A stretch of DNA of 64,000 nt from Sediminicola luteus (GTDB lineage: Bacteria > Bacteroidota > Bacteroidia > Flavobacteriales > Flavobacteriaceae): positions 930,001 to 994,000 of the forward strand of contig NZ_NBWU01000001.1 in NCBI RefSeq assembly GCF_002514735.1, in the 5' to 3' direction. Every line of letters begins with the position of its first letter. The first letter of the stretch is position 1. Of this stretch, positions 18,092-26,742 are shown one piece after another. Made by a program: the position numbers and the translations under genes. The notes beneath the pieces are model-generated. The model made no database searches. It was not told the origin of the DNA and was given only the letters and a program-made list of their open reading frames with translations.

Positions 18092-18802
18092 ATGAAATGT
18101 ATGATTATCGAAGACGAGCTTCCGGCACAAGGGGTGTTGCGCAATTATTTGGCCCGTTTACCCGAAATGGAACTTTTGGGTTGTTATCAATCGGCCTTGG
18201 ACGCCCATTCCCAATTAAAAACCGGACAAACGGATTTGCTTTTCCTGGATATAGAATTACCTAACATTTCCGGAATGGATTATTTGAAAACTCTGAATAA
18301 CCCACCGAAGGTGATCATGACCACCGCCTACCCCCAATATGCCGTGGCAAGTTATGATATGGATATGATTATCGATTATTTGGTAAAACCCTTCTCTTTT
18401 GAACGCTTTTTAAAGGCCATAAACCGCGCTGAAGGAACCTCAAAAAAAACCGTAGAGCCCAAGGTCAATTCAGAAGAAACACCAGAATCTATTTTTATAA
18501 ATGTAGACAAGCAATTGCACAAAATACGTTTTAAGGATTTGCTTGTTGTTAGTTCGGAACGCAACTATGTAAGCATGCAGACCACCTCTAAGAAATATGC
18601 TTTTTTAGGTAATCTAAAGGATTGGAAAGAAAAACTACCTATTGAATCTTTCCTTCAAATTCATCGTTCTTTTATGATAAATTACAAACAGATAGATGGT
18701 GTCAAAAACAACCATGTACTTCTGGGGAATTATAAAATACCTATTGGTAGAAAATATAAAGAGCAGTTACTTAAGACCTTAGGCGTATTTGACAACGAAT
18801 AG
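18092..18802 (+). CDS. LytTR-type response regulator
   Basis: The 236-residue regulator has a receiver domain (residues 1-120; acidic pocket MIIEDE, phosphoacceptor Asp53 in FLDIELP, and the Lys of YLVKPF about 106). It also has a C-terminal LytTR DNA-binding domain (about 135-232; VSSERNYVSM, FLQIHRSFMIN). It is the partner of the LytS-type kinase upstream. The pair is followed after only 75 bases by sulfatase 2, so that gene may be cotranscribed or controlled by the pair. Confidence 0.92.
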   Translation: MKCMIIEDELPAQGVLRNYLARLPEMELLGCYQSALDAHSQLKTGQTDLLFLDIELPNISGMDYLKTLNNPPKVIMTTAYPQYAVASYDMDMIIDYLVKPFSFERFLKAINRAEGTSKKTVEPKVNSEETPESIFINVDKQLHKIRFKDLLVVSSERNYVSMQTTSKKYAFLGNLKDWKEKLPIESFLQIHRSFMINYKQIDGVKNNHVLLGNYKIPIGRKYKEQLLKTLGVFDNE

Positions 18803-18877
18803 CGCCCCAAAACCGCCCTTCGTCGCTTTTTGCCCTCAATAGCTGTTAATTTGCCTACCTTTTTCAAAAATTTAGCT

Positions 18878-20434
18878 ATGTCTATCATTCGCATTAGTCT
18901 AGTACTCTTGGCTTCGGCAAACCTTTTGTTCGGGCAGTCTAAACAAGAACGACCCAACATCCTATTTATTCTTTCCGATGACCATACCTCACAGGCCTGG
19001 GGACTTTATGGAGGCATCTTGGCCGATTATGTGAAAAACGACAACTTGGAACGTTTGGCAAAAGAAGGTACGTTATTGGAAAATGCCTTTTGTACCAATT
19101 CTATCTGTAGCCCCAGTAGGGCGACCATACTTACCGGGCAATATAGCCACCTCAACCAAGTGTATACCTTACGCGAGGCCTTGCCTAAAGGCCATCCGAA
19201 TATAGCCAAAACTTTGGGCCAAGCAGGTTACCAAACCGCTATCATAGGCAAATGGCATTTGGTTGAACAACCCGAAGGTTTTGATTATTTTAAGGTGTTA
19301 CCGGGACAAGGAAAGTATTGGAACCCCACTTTTAAGGTTAAGGAAGGTTGGAAAGATGGTTATATAGGCAAAAATGAAGGCATAAAACACCAAGGTTTCA
19401 GTACCGATATCATTACCGACCTTACCTTAGATCATTTAAAGGCACGCGATACCGATAAACCCTTTTTTATGGTCTGTAGTTTTAAGGCCACCCATGAACC
19501 CTTCGAATATCCTGAACGGTATAATGATTATTTGAAAGATGTAGAAATCCCGGAACCTGCATCGCTGCTCGACCAAGGGGCAGAAACCACAGGCCGAACC
19601 TTCCCCGGCCAGCCCTTGGAAAACTTAGGGAAACGTTGGGACGAAGCCACTAAAAACCCCGATAAGTTCTGGACCTCCTATCCCGGATTACCCTATCCAT
19701 TAGACGGGCTGGATGCCGAAACCAAGCGAAAAAAAATATACCAAAAACTGGTGAAGGATTTTATTCGTTGTGGGGCAGCCATAGATGATAATATTGGGCG
19801 TCTATTAGATTATCTCGAAGCTGAGGGGCTTGCCGAGAATACGATCGTAATCTATACGGCCGACCAAGGTTACTTTTTAGGCGAGCATGGCTTTTTCGAT
19901 AAACGCTTGATCTATGAAGAGAGCTTACGTATGCCTTTTGTAATCCGCTATCCGAAAGAGGTAAAATCTGGAAAACGATTAGATGATTTTATCCTGAATA
20001 TCGACTTTGCCGCCCTGTTGGCAGATTATGCAGGCCTAGACACGCCCGATTATATGCAAGGCCGCAGTTTTAGGGACAACCTTAGGGGAAAGACCCCAAA
20101 AGACTGGCGTCAGCAAATGTATTTCCGTTATTGGTTGCATCACCCAGATAGGCCAGCCCATTTTGGTATTCGTAACAAACGGTATAAAATGGCTTATTTC
20201 TACGGCCAACCTTTAGAGATGCATGGCAGTGACTCTCGTACCACTGCTCCCGCTTGGGAATTTTATGACCTTAAAAAAGACCCTAAGGAAGAACAAAATG
20301 CCATTGCCAATCCGAAATACGCCAAGATTATCAAAGAAATGAAGGAGGAATTGATACGGCAACGAGATAGGTACGCCGATACCGACAAGAATAGCACGGT
20401 TATGCAGCCTATTCTAGAGCAATTAAAAAAGTAG
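18878..20434 (+). CDS. Sulfatase 2 (S1 family)
   Basis: Starting at the ATG at 18878 (the upstream frame to 18830 is not supported), the 518-residue enzyme has a signal peptide (about 1-20). Its sulfatase motifs are LSDDHTSQAWG (metal site), CSPSR with Cys77 for formylglycine, and GKWHLVE. ADQGYFLGEHG supplies the other metal and acid ligands. It resembles the heparan/mucin 6-sulfatase-like exported S1 enzymes, but the exact subfamily cannot be set by eye. It lies directly after a LytTR two-component pair. A convergent gene follows. Confidence 0.9.
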   Translation: MSIIRISLVLLASANLLFGQSKQERPNILFILSDDHTSQAWGLYGGILADYVKNDNLERLAKEGTLLENAFCTNSICSPSRATILTGQYSHLNQVYTLREALPKGHPNIAKTLGQAGYQTAIIGKWHLVEQPEGFDYFKVLPGQGKYWNPTFKVKEGWKDGYIGKNEGIKHQGFSTDIITDLTLDHLKARDTDKPFFMVCSFKATHEPFEYPERYNDYLKDVEIPEPASLLDQGAETTGRTFPGQPLENLGKRWDEATKNPDKFWTSYPGLPYPLDGLDAETKRKKIYQKLVKDFIRCGAAIDDNIGRLLDYLEAEGLAENTIVIYTADQGYFLGEHGFFDKRLIYEESLRMPFVIRYPKEVKSGKRLDDFILNIDFAALLADYAGLDTPDYMQGRSFRDNLRGKTPKDWRQQMYFRYWLHHPDRPAHFGIRNKRYKMAYFYGQPLEMHGSDSRTTAPAWEFYDLKKDPKEEQNAIANPKYAKIIKEMKEELIRQRDRYADTDKNSTVMQPILEQLKK

Positions 20435-20453
20435 TTTTCAAGTAACCCGCTCA

Positions 20454-20966
20454 CTAACGTTTCTTAAACTGGAACAAAGAAGTACCCACCACATATTGGT
20501 TCAATACTTCGAGGGAATACCCCTCTTTTCGCCAAGAGAGGAATAATGGTTTCTCTTCTATGGCCACATCTTTGGCACTAAAATCGGGTTTGGCAAATAT
20601 ATTCTGGGTCGAATCATTAAGAACCTCGACCTGGCCGGTAACCGTGGCACCATCGGCAACCGACATATGGGTGGCTTCTCCATATTTTTCACCTATACGC
20701 CGGTATAAGTTATGTTGTACCACCTCCCGTAGCTGAAACGACACTTCGGTTATGGTACCCTGGTCATTGGTCCGCACCTCCAATTCTCGAATCCATCGGT
20801 CGCAAAAGCGCATTTCGGCAGGTTTAAACTTATAGTACCCCACTTCTTCGTGGGTACTGGTCCAGCCCCATTCGTAGAGTTCCGAAACCTGTCTCCCAAT
20901 CAGCTCTTCCGGTTCGAGACGTTCACCTGGAAAGTTCAGTAATAACAATAGCAGTAATATACGCAT
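20454..20966 (-). CDS. Exported protein of unknown function
   Basis: From the ATG at 20966 the product has 170 residues, with a short very hydrophobic signal (MRILLLLLLLNF). The mature part looks beta-rich with one Cys. GEATHMSVADGATVTG and SYLEVLNQYV-like ends are seen, but no family is recognised. It ends 20 bases from the sulfatase 2 stop, convergent. The frame could be started at 20981, adding five residues. Confidence 0.6.
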   Translation of the reverse strand: MRILLLLLLLNFPGERLEPEELIGRQVSELYEWGWTSTHEEVGYYKFKPAEMRFCDRWIRELEVRTNDQGTITEVSFQLREVVQHNLYRRIGEKYGEATHMSVADGATVTGQVEVLNDSTQNIFAKPDFSAKDVAIEEKPLFLSWRKEGYSLEVLNQYVVGTSLFQFKKR

Positions 20967-21051
20967 GTCCCAAAAATGCAAAATTCTGGTTACAAGCCGA
21001 TTAAATTTCGGGCTATGTAAAGCTTTTACCGATAATTATTCCTGATTTGTA

Positions 21052-21567
21052 TTATAAACGGACCTGCATTACCCAATCCATCTGTTCGTCGGTACCGATT
21101 AAATACGGATGTTCGCCAATCTTCTTAAAACCATGGCGTTCGTAGAAGGCAATGGCCCTTAGGTTGGCCTCCCACACGCCCAACCATAATTTGATCTTGC
21201 CTTTTTCACGAGCAATTTGCTTTACCCAGGCCATGATTTCGGTGCCATGGCCATTCCCTTGGAATTCGGGTAAAATATAGATGCGTTGCAGTTCCAAAGA
21301 TTCGGGATCGTTAAGATCGGTCTGGGCCGGAGCAACATTACATTTTAGATAGCCGACCAAAATTTCTTGCTCATAAATAAAGTAGAAAGTACTGTTGGGC
21401 TCTTGCAACTCGGCCAAAAGGGTGGGTTTGGCAAAGGCCCTTTTCATATAGTTGGCAAAATCGGCAGGGTCGTTCTGATCGGCAAAGGCCGCGTGAAAGG
21501 TATCTTTTGCGATTCGAATCAACAGATCTAATTCAGCTTCGGTACAAGGTGAAAAACGTAATGCCAT
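21052..21567 (-). CDS. GNAT-family N-acetyltransferase
   Basis: The 171-residue protein has the GNAT core: GYLKCNVAP (beta4), LQRIYILPEFQGNGHGTEIM (motif A with Q-x-x-G-x-G acetyl-CoA loop, about 96-115) and the motif B end IAFYERHGFKKIGEH. It is close in pattern to the PaiA-type polyamine or small-amine acetyltransferases, but the substrate is unknown. The start was taken at the ATG at 21567; a TTG at 21573 gives two more residues. On the minus strand TATCTTTG lies just upstream, which would give an almost leaderless transcript. Confidence 0.88.
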   Translation of the reverse strand: MALRFSPCTEAELDLLIRIAKDTFHAAFADQNDPADFANYMKRAFAKPTLLAELQEPNSTFYFIYEQEILVGYLKCNVAPAQTDLNDPESLELQRIYILPEFQGNGHGTEIMAWVKQIAREKGKIKLWLGVWEANLRAIAFYERHGFKKIGEHPYLIGTDEQMDWVMQVRL

Positions 21568-21717
21568 ACCCAAAGATACACCTTCTGTTACACTTTAAAT
21601 GGCGTTTTGGTTATCTGAACGGCTAGGTTGCTACAATAACAAATCTATGATAATGCGAGAAGGCCCCAGAATTGGAATGAAGCTTTGTACATAAAAGCTA
21701 AATGGAACCTATAAAAC

Positions 21718-21742
21718 AAAAAAAAGGGCGGAAAACCCGCCC
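21718..21742 (-). terminator. Minus-strand terminator in the 21568-22056 gap
   Basis: GGGCGG/CCGCCC (21726-21731 and 21737-21742) with an AAAAC loop is followed on the minus strand by eight T (21718-21725). It ends transcription from the sigma factor and its membrane partner, about 315 bases after the partner's stop. No convincing gene fills the interval. Confidence 0.65.
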
Positions 21743-21929
21743 ATATTTCTTTACGATGATCTGTTGGTTAGATCATGAACAATTTCTTTGCCAGCAACAT
21801 GAGACCACTATAAAAATCAGATCGGTCTACATAGGCTTGCTCTTCCTGGGGTTTGGTTTGCGCGTTCACGTCAACGATAATTTTTGGGTATTACTAAATA
21901 ATTTTGTAGGCAACAATATAAGGCATAAC

Positions 21930-21945
21930 GTTGGTTTAAACCAAC
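21930..21945. repeat. 16-bp perfect palindrome
   Basis: GTTGGTTTAAACCAAC is its own reverse complement over all 16 bases. It sits in the noncoding stretch between the GNAT gene and the sigma-factor operon and could be an operator, a restriction-like site or a stem with no loop. Confidence 0.5.
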
Positions 21946-22056
21946 AAATTGTTTTTATGCCTATGTTAAATTTTCAGTTTTCGATGAACGACACCCTGTT
22001 TTGGCGATTTTATGACAAAAATCAATACAATAGCCCGGCAAATCGACCAACTACCC

Positions 22057-22464
22057 TTAGGCAAATTGCCCTTGCTCGGGGGAAGATAAAAACTCTTTTT
22101 TCAACATCTTTATCTGTAGGCCAAAGAAGATTCCCATAAAAAGCACGGCATACAATAAGGTATTAGATCCGTTGAACGGCATTTTCCAGTCGATCTGGGG
22201 CATCGATAAATCCAACTTTGGGGTATTTAGAGGTATTTCCAATCCAACTGCAGCCGGATTAAAAAAGAACAGACCTATGGTGGCCGCCGCAAAACAGAGT
22301 GCGATTAACCACCACCCTTTTTTACCGATCAAAGGTTGACTTACCACTGGTGTGGGTAGCTCATGTACGGCATCCATGATATTACCCAACAATTGGTCGC
22401 TGGGTTGGGGCCGCTCTAAATTGGCCAATATTTTTTTTAGTTCTTCATCTTTACGCACATCCAT
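22057..22464 (-). CDS. Membrane protein, probable anti-sigma partner
   Basis: The 135-residue protein has a soluble N-terminus (about 1-48, a helix starting MDVRKDEELKKILANLE), then two hydrophobic helices (about 50-68 and 102-120) separated by a loop. Its ATG overlaps the TAA of the ECF sigma gene by one base. By position it is a candidate anti-sigma factor, although the classical ZAS zinc motif (HxxxCxxC) is absent. Function is inferred only from the operon. Confidence 0.7.
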   Translation of the reverse strand: MDVRKDEELKKILANLERPQPSDQLLGNIMDAVHELPTPVVSQPLIGKKGWWLIALCFAAATIGLFFFNPAAVGLEIPLNTPKLDLSMPQIDWKMPFNGSNTLLYAVLFMGIFFGLQIKMLKKEFLSSPEQGQFA

Positions 22465-23030
22465 TACTCCGCAATTAAAGTTTGCTTCTGCCCCTCTAGG
22501 GCCGTATACAGCCGCTTACGCGCCCGGTGTAATTTTACCTTCACATTATTATCGGACATACCCAAGGCTTGGGCAATTTCCTTCAAAGATAATTCCTCAA
22601 AATAAAATAGCTCTATTATGGTCTTTTGGTCGGCCGGTAATAATCCCATCGCCGTTTTTATCATTCTTTTTTTGGGGTCTTCCTCCCAATGGCCTTCCAA
22701 AGCCGGAGATTCGCCCATCTTTTTCTCATGAACTTCTTCCCAGGCCTGTACCCCTCGCCTATCCCGTTTCTTTTTGGCATCTAAAGCCGCATAATAGGCA
22801 ATGCGGTACAACCAGGTCGAAAATTTGGATTTGCCTTCAAAGCTTCCCAAGGATTTATAGGCCTTAATAAAAACCTCTTGAGCCAGATCTTCGGCTTGGG
22901 CAGCATCTTTCAATACATTTAATCCTATACCATATACCATACTTTGATATTGGGTAACCAAAGGCGCGTACGCCCTAGAGTCGCCTTTCAATACAGCTTC
23001 GATACAGTCTTGTTCGTGCAGTTGGTTCAT
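22464..23030 (-). CDS. ECF-type RNA polymerase sigma factor
   Basis: From the ATG at 23030 the 188-residue factor has sigma2 (about 10-80; EDLAQEVFIKAYKSL and STWLYRIAYYAALD) and sigma4 (about 125-175; LPADQKTIIELFYFEELSLKEIAQALGM, NVKVKLHRARKRLY). It directs RNA polymerase to stress or envelope promoters. The gene is the first of two, its stop sharing a base with the partner's ATG. A 10-residue longer frame back to 23060 is not needed. The downstream terminator at 21718 probably ends the unit. Confidence 0.92.
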   Translation of the reverse strand: MNQLHEQDCIEAVLKGDSRAYAPLVTQYQSMVYGIGLNVLKDAAQAEDLAQEVFIKAYKSLGSFEGKSKFSTWLYRIAYYAALDAKKKRDRRGVQAWEEVHEKKMGESPALEGHWEEDPKKRMIKTAMGLLPADQKTIIELFYFEELSLKEIAQALGMSDNNVKVKLHRARKRLYTALEGQKQTLIAE

Positions 23031-23180
23031 TTCAAGGGTATGACGCCATCCTTGTTCCAAAGGTTACAGCCTTGCCTTATAATTTACGAAAAGCAGGGCG
23101 TTAAGGAAGGTTTAAAAAGCCTAAAACCGTGTATTGCCCTAAAACTTATCCGTAAATTTACCCTCTAATCCACTATTTGG

Positions 23181-24254
23181 TTGTTTACAAAAGCGTTTCC
23201 CACATACTTTAACCGCATTATAGCTTTTTGGCTGTTCGCTGTGGTATCATTGCTGTTGTTACCATCCGCTTCTGCGCAAATTCGAGGACCCCAAAAAACA
23301 GATAGTACATATATACGCCGGTACGAAGATCCTGTTGTTTTCAAAGGCAGTTTCGATACGAATATTAAGGAGTACGAGATTACCGAATCGGGTAATACCC
23401 TTAACCTGGCCACGAACGAAAACCTAAGAACGGCTATTACCTTTTTTTACAGGGGTATTGGATTTACCTATGGGTTTGCCCCAAGTGCCATTCCCGTAAA
23501 CAACGATGATGTACTTAAAGGTAATACCGACCTTACTACCTATCGCCTAAATTTGAATATGGTTAAGGTGATCACCAACTTTGAGTACACCAAAACCAAA
23601 GGATTCTATGTAACCAATACCGGAGACCTCCTATCCGATTGGCAATTGGGTGAAGACCCTTATTTATTGTATCCCGATCTAGAAATTACCCGATTTTCGA
23701 GTACGGCGGTATATGTGAATAACTATAAAAAGTTTTCTTTCAAGGCACTGACCAACCAGGCCGAAGACCAAATAAAAAGCGCTGGCAGTTTTATCCCTTC
23801 CTTCCAATACATATATACCCGTTGGTATAATAAAGACCCTGAAGTGGTAGACGACGATCCTATTCGCGATTTTCATGATTTTATTGTCCGTGGTGGGTAT
23901 CAATACACCTTTGTCATCTCAAAAAAATGGTTCGCTTCATTAGGCCTGGGATTGGGTGGTGGGGCCAAGATGATCTACGACAAAGAACGTTCGGGTAACA
24001 CCCTGAAAAAAAAGACCGTACCTATGTTAAGTACCACTTCTGATCTTCACCTTGGGTTTTCGGGCAATCATTGGTTCGGTGGTATGCGCTTAAGCGCCAA
24101 TACGAACAATTACCAAGACCGCCAGGAAGATGTAAAGATCGAAGACGGTAACACTTATTTTCTTTTCTTTGTAGGATACCGTTTTACCGCCCCTAAAAAG
24201 GTGACCCAAGCGGTCGATAAATTCATGGACAAGGTATTACCCATCAAACAATAA
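23181..24254 (+). CDS. DUF4421 exported beta-barrel-like protein, TTG start
   Basis: The 357-residue product begins at TTG (23181); an in-frame stop TAA at 23166 blocks a longer form, and no ATG is available nearby. A signal peptide (ends about SASAQ, residue 33) is followed by alternating aromatic strands (FTYGFAPSAIP; GGYQYTF; LGLGLGGGAKM). The protein matches the DUF4421 family, which is probably an outer-membrane barrel. It is 3 bases from hemB and could be in one unit with it and the serine hydrolase. Confidence 0.75.
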   Translation: MFTKAFPTYFNRIIAFWLFAVVSLLLLPSASAQIRGPQKTDSTYIRRYEDPVVFKGSFDTNIKEYEITESGNTLNLATNENLRTAITFFYRGIGFTYGFAPSAIPVNNDDVLKGNTDLTTYRLNLNMVKVITNFEYTKTKGFYVTNTGDLLSDWQLGEDPYLLYPDLEITRFSSTAVYVNNYKKFSFKALTNQAEDQIKSAGSFIPSFQYIYTRWYNKDPEVVDDDPIRDFHDFIVRGGYQYTFVISKKWFASLGLGLGGGAKMIYDKERSGNTLKKKTVPMLSTTSDLHLGFSGNHWFGGMRLSANTNNYQDRQEDVKIEDGNTYFLFFVGYRFTAPKKVTQAVDKFMDKVLPIKQ

Positions 24255-24257
24255 CAT

Positions 24258-25247
24258 ATGTTTCCTCTTCGTAGAAACCGACGTTTACGTACTAATGAAA
24301 GCATCCGTGCCTTGGTACGCGAAACCTATTTGACCCCCAACGATTTCTTAGTACCCCTTTTTGTAGTGGAAGGCCAGGGTATTAAGGAAGAAATTCCGTC
24401 TATGCCCAACTATTACCGCTTGAGCTTGGATATGCTGAAAAAGGAAATCGTGGAGCTGTGGAATATGGAGCTGAAGGCGGTTTTGCTATTCGTAAAGGTA
24501 CCCGATAACCTAAAGGACAACAAAGGTACGGAAGCCCTGAACCCAGAGGGCTTGATGCAACGTGCCATTAAGACCATAAAGGAATTTTGCCCCGAAATGT
24601 TGGTCATGACCGATGTGGCCCTAGACCCCTACTCGTCTTATGGCCATGACGGCATCGTACAAAATGGTAAGATCGTAAACGACGATACGGCCGAAGTGTT
24701 GGCCGAAATGGGGCTTTCGCACGCCCAGGCCGGGGCCGATGTGCTGGCCCCCTCCGATATGATGGATGGCCGCATTCTTAGCTTGCGGGAAGCCTTGGAA
24801 GACGAAGGCTTTTTCGATACGGGTATTATGAGTTATTCCGCCAAATATGCTTCTTCGTTCTATGGACCCTTTCGCGATGCGCTCGATTCGGCCCCGGTAG
24901 ATATGCAAGAGGTGCCCAAGGACAAAAAAACCTATCAAATGGACTTTGCCAACCGTTTTGAGGCCATTCGAGAAACGGAAATGGATATTGACGAAGGGGC
25001 CGATATCGTGATGGTAAAACCCGGATTGGCCTATTTGGACATTCTACGAGAAATAAAAAACGAGGTCGATGTGCCCGTAGCCGTATATCAGGTTTCCGGG
25101 GAATATGCCATGCTCAAGGCTGCTGCCGAAAAAGGCTGGTTAGATCATGATGCCGTAATGCTGGAGCAATTGATTGCCTTTAAAAGGGCCGGGGCCGATA
25201 TTATTGCCTCTTACTTCGCTAAAGATGTTGTAAGGTTATTATCGTAG
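24258..25247 (+). CDS. hemB: Delta-aminolevulinic acid dehydratase (porphobilinogen synthase)
   Basis: The 329-residue enzyme condenses two molecules of 5-aminolevulinate to porphobilinogen in haem synthesis. The TIM-barrel has DVALDPYSSYGHDG (about 118-131) with metal/active-site ligands, ADVLAPSDMMDGR, the catalytic Lys in SYSAKYASSFYGPF (about 199), and VMVKPGLAYLD with the second Schiff-base Lys (about 252). It is of the cysteine-poor, magnesium-type because the zinc Cys triplet is absent. It overlaps no neighbour but sits 2 bases before the hydrolase. Confidence 0.95.
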   Translation: MFPLRRNRRLRTNESIRALVRETYLTPNDFLVPLFVVEGQGIKEEIPSMPNYYRLSLDMLKKEIVELWNMELKAVLLFVKVPDNLKDNKGTEALNPEGLMQRAIKTIKEFCPEMLVMTDVALDPYSSYGHDGIVQNGKIVNDDTAEVLAEMGLSHAQAGADVLAPSDMMDGRILSLREALEDEGFFDTGIMSYSAKYASSFYGPFRDALDSAPVDMQEVPKDKKTYQMDFANRFEAIRETEMDIDEGADIVMVKPGLAYLDILREIKNEVDVPVAVYQVSGEYAMLKAAAEKGWLDHDAVMLEQLIAFKRAGADIIASYFAKDVVRLLS

Positions 25248-25249
25248 CC

Positions 25250-26551
25250 ATGGCTAATTTCACTACCATAAAGACAAGTTTCTGCGCCTTTTTGCTTAGC
25301 GTTAGCTGTACAGGTACCTTATTAGGGCAAGCGAATACATTTGCCCCTAACGGTAGCCTACAACAAGCTGGCCTGGACAGTGTTCTAATATACCAATCGG
25401 TAGACTCCATAATGCAAACCTCGATCCAGGCCCAAGCCTTTCCCGGGGCCAATCTATTGGTAGTCAAAAACGGTAAAACCATATTTCATAAAGCATACGG
25501 TTACCATACCTATGATAGCTTGGTACCGGTGGGTCGTAATGATGTCTATGATCTGGCATCGGTCACTAAAATTACCGGTCCGCTGCCGGCCCTGATGAAA
25601 TTGCATGGCGAAGGCAAACTGGACTTGGATGCCCCTTTTTCCAACTACTGGAAACCTTGGAAAAAACGAAAGGATAAAAAAGAACTGACCTTTCGCGAGG
25701 TATTGGCCCACCAAGCCGGATTAACCCCTTATATCATTTTCCTGAACGAGGCCATGCGTAAAGGGGCACTCAAAAAACGTTGGTTCTCGACCACGCCCAA
25801 AAAAGGGTATGTTCAGGTTTATACCGATCTCTATATCAAAAACCAGTTTCGAAACAAGGTGTACCGTATGGTTAACCGATCCAAGGTATCTGTTGAAAAG
25901 AAATACAAATATTCGGGCCTCACTTTTCTACTCTACCCCGAAATCATAGAAAACTTGACCGGTAGTGACTACGAAGCTTACCTGCAACATGAGTTCTATG
26001 GGCCATTGGGGATGGAGACCTTTGGCTTCAATCCGAAATCCAAGGGAATCAAGGCCCCTATCGTACCCACAGAGGTCGATACACTATTCCGTCATGATCT
26101 TACCCACGAATGGGTACACGACGAAAATGCAGCCTTGTTAGGCGGGGTTTCGGGCAATGCCGGATTGTTCGGAAGTGCCTCGGACCTAGCCAAACTCATG
26201 CAACTCTATGTGCAAATGGGCGAGTCTAAGGGTAAGCGATATATTGCAGAAAGTACCCTTAAGGAATTTACCCGCATCCAATACCCTGAAAACGAAAACC
26301 GTAGGGGACTCGGGTTCGATAAGCCCTTGATCGGAAATGACACCTTAAGCATAGCCAAGGCCTACCCGGCACCAAAAGCTAGTCCGGAAAGCTTCGGGCA
26401 TGCTGGTTTTACGGGTACTTTCGTTTGGGCCGACCCAAAAAACCAATTGGTATTTATCTTTCTATCCAACCGGGTTTACCCTAGTAGAGGCCACCGCGAG
26501 TTATATAATTTGAACGTACGAGGGGCCTTGCAGCAATTGTTTTATGAGTAA
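25250..26551 (+). CDS. Exported serine hydrolase (beta-lactamase/PBP family)
   Basis: The 433-residue protein has a signal sequence (Cys20 in LSVSC could also make a lipoprotein). The S-x-x-K catalytic motif is SVTK (Ser104, Lys107). The second motif is probably KYSG (Tyr about 221), and the HAGFTG near residue 385 is the third. It belongs to the class C beta-lactamase-like hydrolases (PF00144), which include D-aminopeptidases, esterases and cell-wall enzymes. It follows hemB by 2 bases and probably belongs to its transcript. The real substrate is unknown. Confidence 0.88.
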   Translation: MANFTTIKTSFCAFLLSVSCTGTLLGQANTFAPNGSLQQAGLDSVLIYQSVDSIMQTSIQAQAFPGANLLVVKNGKTIFHKAYGYHTYDSLVPVGRNDVYDLASVTKITGPLPALMKLHGEGKLDLDAPFSNYWKPWKKRKDKKELTFREVLAHQAGLTPYIIFLNEAMRKGALKKRWFSTTPKKGYVQVYTDLYIKNQFRNKVYRMVNRSKVSVEKKYKYSGLTFLLYPEIIENLTGSDYEAYLQHEFYGPLGMETFGFNPKSKGIKAPIVPTEVDTLFRHDLTHEWVHDENAALLGGVSGNAGLFGSASDLAKLMQLYVQMGESKGKRYIAESTLKEFTRIQYPENENRRGLGFDKPLIGNDTLSIAKAYPAPKASPESFGHAGFTGTFVWADPKNQLVFIFLSNRVYPSRGHRELYNLNVRGALQQLFYE

Positions 26552-26572
26552 GGCGGTTATACCCCAAAATTG

Positions 26573-26600
26573 CAACAGCCAGGCAAAAGCCCGGCTGTTG
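26573..26600 (-). terminator. Hairpin between the serine hydrolase and susD genes
   Basis: CAACAGCC (26573-26580) pairs with GGCTGTTG (26593-26600). An inner AGGC/GCCC part leaves a short A-rich loop. On the minus strand the stem is followed by CAATTTTGGGG, a weak U-rich tail, so it may serve susD. On the plus strand no T-run follows. Confidence 0.4.
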
Positions 26601-26742
26601 ACCGTCAACTCAAATAATCCAGAAATGCTGCTGGGCTTGGGACCCCGTTCCGGATATTTTTGATGACACTGGATGGGTTATTGCCTAATCCCTTAGTGGT
26701 CCATCCAATTGATGCATAAACTCCATTTTAACTTCAATTTAA

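Noticed and set aside
21768-21869. 33-codon minus-strand frame starting GTG (VNAQTKPQEEQ)
   Set aside because: It looks like the end of an exported protein but has only a GTG start, a stop just upstream and no signal peptide. It may be a remnant, but there is not enough to call it.
21702-22139. 145-codon plus-strand frame in the gap before the sigma-factor genes
   Set aside because: It runs through a terminator and the 16-bp palindrome and overlaps the membrane partner gene. The composition is not like a real protein.
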